From Rhodanobacter ginsengisoli (lineage in GTDB: Bacteria; Pseudomonadota; Gammaproteobacteria; Xanthomonadales; Rhodanobacteraceae), in the NCBI RefSeq assembly GCF_042657065.1, contig NZ_JBHSNF010000002.1, positions 496,001-560,000 of the forward strand: a DNA stretch of 64,000 nt, in the 5' to 3' direction. Below the pieces are notes generated by a model that had not been told where the DNA came from, did no database searches, and saw only the letters and a program-made list of their open reading frames with translations. Each line of letters starts with the position of its first letter. The stretch's first letter is position 1. Made by a program: the position numbers and the translations under genes. This document shows positions 59,638 through 64,000 of the stretch, piece after piece.

Positions 59638-61494
59638 TTACACCTGATCTTCGAGCACGAGTCGGAGCTTCTCTTCCTTGCCGGCGTGCCTCACGGTCAG
59701 TTCGATCGCGGTGCGGGGCTCGGCCTTGAATCGCTCGCGAAGATCCGACAACGCAATCTTCGTCGCAGGGACGCCATTGACGGCGACAATCTCGTCTCCG
59801 ATGACCAACCCGGCCGAACTTGCAGCGCTGTGTGCCGCGACGTCGTCGACGGAAACAGCGCCGTTGCGACCTCGTGACATCCAGATGCCGGCGCGATCGA
59901 ATACCTCCCTCGACGAAGCCGACGCGTTCGGTTGCAGCCAGAGAAGCCGATGGCGATAGTCGAAAGTGATCTTGAAGCGCTTCAGAATGTCGCCGCCGAT
60001 ATTGCCGGCCGTATGGCTGGATGCCGCATCGCCCCCGGTTCCAGTGGTGAATTCCGCGACCGGGGCATCGAGCGTGACCTGGCCGATGCGGAGTTTCCCC
60101 AGCCGCGCGAGACGCGCCCGTTCGGGTCCACCGATGCCATAGGAAATCGTCGTTTCCGGCGTCGCGCGATATTGGTGCATCAGGTCATGGTTCCGCGCAA
60201 AGGGACCCATGATGACGAGGCCTGTGCGCGCTCCCGTATCCAATTCGAATTGGCCGGAAATGCCATCGATGGCCGCCTTGACGAGCGGGCTGTGAAAATG
60301 AAATGAAAAGGGTATCGCCGGAACGCCCGCAGGCGGATGGAAAGTGCCCGGCTTCCGGAATATGAGTTTGCGATTCGCATAGTCGACAGTCAGCACCGTT
60401 CTCTTGGCAAACTCATATCCGACAAGTCCGCTTGCATCCGCGTCTTCGACACGCAGAATCGGCGAGAGATCGACGACACCGAAGACCTGATTGCGCAAGG
60501 TGAGGCCGCCGATCGAGATGCTCCCGACTTTCGCCAAGCCGTACGAAGCGACCTTGTCGCCGATCCCCTGGGCGGGAAGCGCGCCGGACATGCCGATCGC
60601 GAGCGCCTTCGCATGTCCGGCGTCGAGAATATCCGTCGCCCCGGTATCGAAGATCATCCTGACCGGCGGCTTCCCATCAATGGATGCCCGCAGGTAGATG
60701 TGGTTGTTGAGCAGTTCGAACGGCACTGTCACCGACGTCTTCCCCTCCGGCCAACGGGCAGGGTCGGCGGTCGCCTCAGGCGGGGCGAAGCGGCGCGCAG
60801 GGAGGGGACCGGTCAGTTCGGCCTTCGTCACCTCGTAGACCATGTCAAAGCGCTTTGCATTCGCCGTTCTCTGAATAGTCCGGAACGGCAAAAAAATGGC
60901 ACCCACCTTCCGCCAGTCGGAAAAAATGAAGGTGTGAGCTTCTTCGCCGCCGACCTGAACCTCACGCGCGATGAGATGGCTATTCGCATTGATCCACAAG
61001 TCGAATGGATCGGTTCCCCTTGGCGTAATCCTCACTATATCGAACGTCTCGCCACCGGCTGAGCGCTGGCCGAGGAATGCTCTCGTCGCCGAAACCCGGT
61101 CAGGGAAAAAGAACGCGAAGGTGTCCCGGTAGGCATGCTGAATCGCCGCCGCGATCGAACCGTGGCTTGTCTCGATACGGACATCCCTGGAAGAATCGAT
61201 GCTCCAGAACCGTTTGCCATCCCAGCCCTGCCCGCCCGAGGAAGGGCCGAGTTCGAACATGCTGGTTTCCCGCATGCCGCGGAGATCGATCCAGTCGTCG
61301 AAATTTCCACTTAACCCGTTCGCAACAATCCTGCCATGCAGGTGGAGGCCATTTGCCCGATCCCATGCGGAGCCGCCACTGGCTTCTTTCGCCGCAAGGA
61401 TGATCTTGTCCGGACGGTCCCCGGCGAACGCGGTGGATGCTCCACCCAGCAGAACGAGCAAGGCAAGCAACGGAAGGACGGTGGTCTTTCTCAT
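59638..61494 (-). CDS. Exported retropepsin-like aspartic protease with two DTGA/DTG sites and a PDZ domain
   Basis: 618 residues. A signal peptide (TTVLPLLALLVLLGGASTAFA) is followed by a ~200-residue N-terminal domain (KIILAAKEASGGSAWDRANGLHLHG...) reminiscent of LolA/outer-membrane-lipoprotein-sorting folds. Then come two retropepsin-like units: MIFDTGATDILDAGHAKAL near 282 and FELDTGARTGLVIMG near 414, each with a D-T-G. The last ~90 residues form a PDZ domain (AASSAGLVIGDEIVAVNGVPATK). Both half-sites in one chain suggest a self-contained pepsin-like active pair. It is periplasmic or surface-bound. Third gene of an operon with NTF2-like and membrane proteins; substrate unknown. Confidence 0.85.
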   Translation of the reverse strand: MRKTTVLPLLALLVLLGGASTAFAGDRPDKIILAAKEASGGSAWDRANGLHLHGRIVANGLSGNFDDWIDLRGMRETSMFELGPSSGGQGWDGKRFWSIDSSRDVRIETSHGSIAAAIQHAYRDTFAFFFPDRVSATRAFLGQRSAGGETFDIVRITPRGTDPFDLWINANSHLIAREVQVGGEEAHTFIFSDWRKVGAIFLPFRTIQRTANAKRFDMVYEVTKAELTGPLPARRFAPPEATADPARWPEGKTSVTVPFELLNNHIYLRASIDGKPPVRMIFDTGATDILDAGHAKALAIGMSGALPAQGIGDKVASYGLAKVGSISIGGLTLRNQVFGVVDLSPILRVEDADASGLVGYEFAKRTVLTVDYANRKLIFRKPGTFHPPAGVPAIPFSFHFHSPLVKAAIDGISGQFELDTGARTGLVIMGPFARNHDLMHQYRATPETTISYGIGGPERARLARLGKLRIGQVTLDAPVAEFTTGTGGDAASSHTAGNIGGDILKRFKITFDYRHRLLWLQPNASASSREVFDRAGIWMSRGRNGAVSVDDVAAHSAASSAGLVIGDEIVAVNGVPATKIALSDLRERFKAEPRTAIELTVRHAGKEEKLRLVLEDQV

Positions 61495-61539
61495 ATCGAT
61501 TTCCCGAACTTCGAGGGTCCGGCCCGCCGGCCCGCACCC

Positions 61540-61914
61540 TCAGGATATGGCCAACGAAATTCGCTTGTGAAGGAGTGCCCCCAGATACATCGCAACGATG
61601 CCTGTCAGCAGATGAGTCACCTGCACCACCCAATGCCAGGCGCCCGGCAACAGCAGCATCTGGATCGCGCCGACAATCGGCACGGCGAGGCTCCAGATGA
61701 AAACGAACGCGACGAGCCTCCGATTCACACCCGCCTTCAGACCCAGAATCGACAGCACCCACAGACAGACGACGAATAGCAGGCCGATAGCCGCATGCAC
61801 CGGGATCAAGCTCGATGCGTGGCCAGTCCAGAACGCGATGCCGAGCAGGACAAGAGCAACGCCCGCGACCCCGAGCAGCACGCGAACAAGCTGTGCAAGA
61901 GTATTCATTTTCAT
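61540..61914 (-). CDS. Small four-helix membrane protein, unknown function
   Basis: 124 residues from the ATG at 61914, with GGAGTTGGC upstream (an ATG at 61908 is nearly as good). Four hydrophobic spans: QLVRVLLGVAGVALVLLGIAFW, HAAIGLLFVVCLWVLSILGL, LVAFVFIWSLAVPIVGAIQMLLL and HLLTGIVAMYLGALL. Conserved-looking His occur in spans 2 and 4. I do not recognise a named family with certainty. It lies 40 bp after the NTF2-like gene and 45 bp before the protease gene. Confidence 0.75.
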   Translation of the reverse strand: MKMNTLAQLVRVLLGVAGVALVLLGIAFWTGHASSLIPVHAAIGLLFVVCLWVLSILGLKAGVNRRLVAFVFIWSLAVPIVGAIQMLLLPGAWHWVVQVTHLLTGIVAMYLGALLHKRISLAIS

Positions 61915-61954
61915 GCCAACTCCAAAGATTTTATCCGACCGGGCTTCGGCGAGC

Positions 61955-62359
61955 TCAGTGCCCGGAAGCAAGCGCGTCCCGCATCAGTTCGGCGGCGACC
62001 GCACCCGTGTCAAACACCATGAACGACGATGTGACTTTCCCGTTTTCGACGGTGTGCCATTCGCTCACCGGCATCGCGGCAATGCCATTTGGGGTGCGGA
62101 CGACGAGTTCGTACAACGTCGACACGTTCGTGCCGTCTTCCCATTGCTGCAGAATGCGAATTGCCTTGACGTACCTGGTCTTGGCCGCAGCGCCGGAAAA
62201 ATAGGACTGCCTGCTTCCATGGCCCCGCTGCAGTGGCGCCTGGAATGAAAATTCGTCGCTGGCCAGAAGCCGGGCATGTTCGATGTCACCGGACATGAAG
62301 GCATGCAGGAACTCGGTCACGATCCCCGCAGGGGTATCCGCAATTGGTGGTCTCTCCAT
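61955..62359 (-). CDS. NTF2-like (SnoaL-type) protein
   Basis: 134 residues from the ATG at 62359 (GGGA upstream); a GTG at 62371 would add four. The alpha+beta cone pattern is visible: AGIVTEFLHAFMSGDIEHARLLASDEFSFQAPL, then YVKAIRILQQWEDGTNVSTLYELVVRTPNGIAAMPVSEWHTVENGKVTSSFMVFDTGAV. Such folds serve as small enzymes or ligand carriers; no catalytic residues can be assigned. It starts 16 bp from a perfect palindrome shared with the divergent TetR gene and heads the operon. Confidence 0.82.
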   Translation of the reverse strand: MERPPIADTPAGIVTEFLHAFMSGDIEHARLLASDEFSFQAPLQRGHGSRQSYFSGAAAKTRYVKAIRILQQWEDGTNVSTLYELVVRTPNGIAAMPVSEWHTVENGKVTSSFMVFDTGAVAAELMRDALASGH

Positions 62360-62374
62360 ACGTCGTCCCACGAT

Positions 62375-62393
62375 AAGAGTACACTGTACTCTT
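62375..62393. promoter_or_regulatory. TetR operator between the divergent genes
   Basis: AAGAGTACACTGTACTCTT is a 19-bp sequence with nine perfectly paired bases on each side of a central C. It lies between the NTF2-like start (62359) and the TetR start (62428). A half-like copy, GGAGTACGCTGTCAAG, follows at about 62410-62425. This is the strongest operator candidate in the window. Confidence 0.85.
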
Positions 62394-62427
62394 AAACTCT
62401 ATGGTGCAGGGAGTACGCTGTCAAGCG

Positions 62428-63063
62428 ATGTCACGCCCCAAATCCCTCAACCATTCGGACATTGCCTGTGCCGCGCTCGCCGTCATGGACCGTGACGGCT
62501 TGCCCGCGCTTTCCATGCGGACGGTCGCGACCCAACTGGGTGTCGGCACGATGTCGCTTTACCGTTACGTCAAGGATCGCGAGGAGCTGGAACGGCGTGT
62601 CGTGGAACTGGTATTGGGCGAAGTGGATCCGGTCGTGCCTGCGGAAAAATCATGGCGCGAACAGATCACCTGTATTGTCGAACGCATCCGCCATGCAGTG
62701 ATTGCTCATCCTGCGACGGTGCCGCTATTCATCGCACATCGCCACGCTTCTCCTTCGATCAGGCGCTGCTCCGAGGAGCTGCTGCGCGCCTTGACCAGGG
62801 CCGGTTTCCGCGGAACGCCACGGGTGATCGCCTTACGCATGCTGGTCAGCTACGTGAGCGGTGCGCTTCAGGCACAGCATCTTGGTGCGCTGGACGGCCA
62901 GGGCACCATGGTGCTGGCCAGCCTGTCGCCCGATGACTATCCGTTGCTGGCTGCAACGGCACGCGCCGCTCTGCAGGTTGACCCCGACAAGGAATTTTTT
63001 GGGGGCCTGCAAATTGTTTTCGATGGTCTCGCCCAGAATCTTGCCAGCACGAAGCCGCGCTGA
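62428..63063 (+). CDS. TetR/AcrR family regulator
   Basis: 211 residues from the ATG at 62428; an ATG at 62401 is in frame but lacks a ribosome site. The N-terminal helix-turn-helix is typical (DIACAALAVMDRDGLPALSMRTVATQLGVGTMSLYRYVKDREEL). The C-terminal part (IRHAVIAHPATVPLFIAHRHASPSIRRCSEELLRAL) resembles the tetracycline-repressor-type ligand domain. It is divergent from the NTF2-like/membrane/protease operon across the palindrome at 62375-62393, so it most likely represses that operon and itself until a small ligand binds. Confidence 0.92.
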   Translation: MSRPKSLNHSDIACAALAVMDRDGLPALSMRTVATQLGVGTMSLYRYVKDREELERRVVELVLGEVDPVVPAEKSWREQITCIVERIRHAVIAHPATVPLFIAHRHASPSIRRCSEELLRALTRAGFRGTPRVIALRMLVSYVSGALQAQHLGALDGQGTMVLASLSPDDYPLLAATARAALQVDPDKEFFGGLQIVFDGLAQNLASTKPR

Positions 63064-63445
63064 ATGCGGCGCGTGCGCCTCGTTCGTGGGACCCGCCGCC
63101 GGCCCTTGGTCACGATCGACGAGGGTCACGCTCGGCGCGGCAAATCCAGGTCTTCGCCTGCAGCAAATTTTTCCGGCAATCGCGCTGCTCGCTGGCCACG
63201 GCGAGCCAGGCTCGCGCTGATGTTCCCGCACCGTCCGCTCCCGCACTTCCGGAAAGCATCTCGTTGCCGTTCACATTGCTCCATCCTCTCGAGGGTTGGA
63301 GCACCCGGGGAAACCCGGCGGGATTCGCACCGCAGGAAAGTGATACTTTCAAGATCACAACTCGTTCCGTCGACGATCCGGCACACGATGAACCTCGTGG
63401 GGGATCGGCCGCGGCGGCTCTCGTTTGAATGACTGCGAAGGGTCG
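63064..63445. other. Intergenic region between the TetR and EAL genes
   Basis: 382 bp with short overlapping open frames only. No ribosome site, repeat or promoter was recognised with confidence. Confidence 0.5.
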
Positions 63446-64000
63446 TCAGCCCCGGAGGGCAGATTTGCCTTCGTCACCATTCTCCTCGACCAGTGCCTGC
63501 TCGGTCAGCAAGGAGAGAAACGTACTGCGCTCGCGTCGGTAGTCCGGATCGAAAGGTCCACCGATGGCGGCCTTGTGCATGACGTGGTGACTGGCGCTCA
63601 GGGCCGCGAACGTTCCTGCATCACCACGCAGGTACTCGCCCGGCACGCAATCCACCTGCGCATGCCTGGCCCAGAAAGCCGGCTCCGCCGGCAGTGTCAT
63701 GAACTCTTCCTCCCAGCGCAACTCGCCCGCCAGGGCGCCCAGACAAGTCCGCGGGTGCGCCTTGTCCCAGCCCGGCCGGAAGCCGATGAGCCAGGCCGGC
63801 ACGGCCTGCGGCGGCATCGGCCGCGCCAGCGCGTAGCCCTGCCCGAAATCCGCCGCCAGGATCGATGCGGCCTCGATCAGGCCGGGCGACTCCAGTCCCT
63901 CGACGACGACCTCCAGCCCGAGATCGTGTCCGATCCGGATCAGCTGGCGGATGAAGCGCAAGGTACTCAATGGCTCGCGCCTGACCTGCGTGACTATCGC
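63446..64000 (-). CDS. EAL-domain cyclic di-GMP phosphodiesterase, C-terminal part only
   Basis: The frame is open to the window edge, so the N-terminus is missing; 184 codons are visible. STLRFIRQLIRIGHDLGLEVVVEGLES and AADFGQGYALARPMPPQAV are the last two conserved blocks of an EAL domain. A ~115-residue extension follows, with CLGALAGELRWEEEF and CVPGEYLRGDAGTFAALSASHHVMHKAA, a Cys/His pattern similar to a chemoreceptor zinc-binding (CZB) domain. Such domains sense zinc or hypochlorite-type oxidants. The full protein likely also has an upstream sensor or GGDEF domain. Confidence 0.85.
   Translation of the reverse strand, partial: AIVTQVRREPLSTLRFIRQLIRIGHDLGLEVVVEGLESPGLIEAASILAADFGQGYALARPMPPQAVPAWLIGFRPGWDKAHPRTCLGALAGELRWEEEFMTLPAEPAFWARHAQVDCVPGEYLRGDAGTFAALSASHHVMHKAAIGGPFDPDYRRERSTFLSLLTEQALVEENGDEGKSALRG

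Noticed and set aside
58420..63445. Calling the whole right end a genomic island
   Set aside because: There is a tRNA, a pseudogene and lower-GC genes, but no integrase, no second att copy and no visible right border inside the window.

Overview
The window is 64 kb of GC-rich, densely coded chromosomal DNA. It looks like a gammaproteobacterium of the order Xanthomonadales, most likely a Rhodanobacter or close relative (Rhodanobacteraceae). Reasons: a copLAB copper operon of the Xanthomonas type, methionine synthase split into two adjacent genes behind an ArsR-methyltransferase regulator, a large NAD-glutamate dehydrogenase, a DUF2058 (YaiL-type) protein, and REP-like GTGGGAGCG repeats. The genus is an inference; no rRNA or other marker is present. 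Most of the window is ordinary core chromosome.

Layout. 1-8 kb (minus strand): an exported zinc metalloprotease (cut by the window edge), an exported amidohydrolase, a small heat-shock protein, a glutathione transferase, then a three-gene cluster of a RimK ATP-grasp ligase, a retropepsin-fold zinc protease and an AstE/aspartoacylase-like hydrolase. 8.3-11.5 kb (plus): AsmA-family protein and an EamA exporter. 11.5-16.1 kb (minus): a five-gene copper operon (Met/His-rich exported protein, CopL, CopA, CopB, c-type cytochrome). 16.3-20.7 kb (plus): rlmJ, Slp lipoprotein, cation diffusion facilitator, and a MASE1 protein with a degenerate kinase module. 20.7-29.3 kb: small housekeeping genes, mfd, and a membrane diguanylate cyclase behind a possible sigma-54 promoter. 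29.3-34.5 kb (minus): a fused 2-oxoacid dehydrogenase E1 and a gcdH-GNAT-nucleotidyltransferase-GST operon. 34.7-38.2 kb: EamA exporter, and a WYL regulator divergent from NIPSNAP-lysE. 38.2-39.6 kb: a lone alpha/beta hydrolase between two gene-poor stretches. 39.6-46.4 kb (minus): 5'-nucleotidase, nadK, gdhB. 46.9-51.3 kb (plus): RND efflux adaptor and pump without an outer-membrane factor. 51.5-58.2 kb: acyl-CoA dehydrogenase, SahR-like regulator, split metH, LAB_N protein.

58.3-63.4 kb is the accessory end: tRNA-Val(CAC) with a clear promoter, a long perfect hairpin just after it, a decayed mscS gene with several lesions, and an apparently lower-GC operon (NTF2-like protein, four-helix membrane protein, exported double-retropepsin protein with a PDZ domain) divergent from its own TetR regulator across a perfect 19-bp palindrome. 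The window closes with the C-terminal part of an EAL phosphodiesterase.

The best candidates for undescribed biology are the TetR/retropepsin-PDZ operon, the RimK-protease-hydrolase cluster, the pseudo-kinase MASE1 protein and a 32-bp perfect inverted repeat family (two copies). No CRISPR array, transposase, integrase or rRNA was seen.
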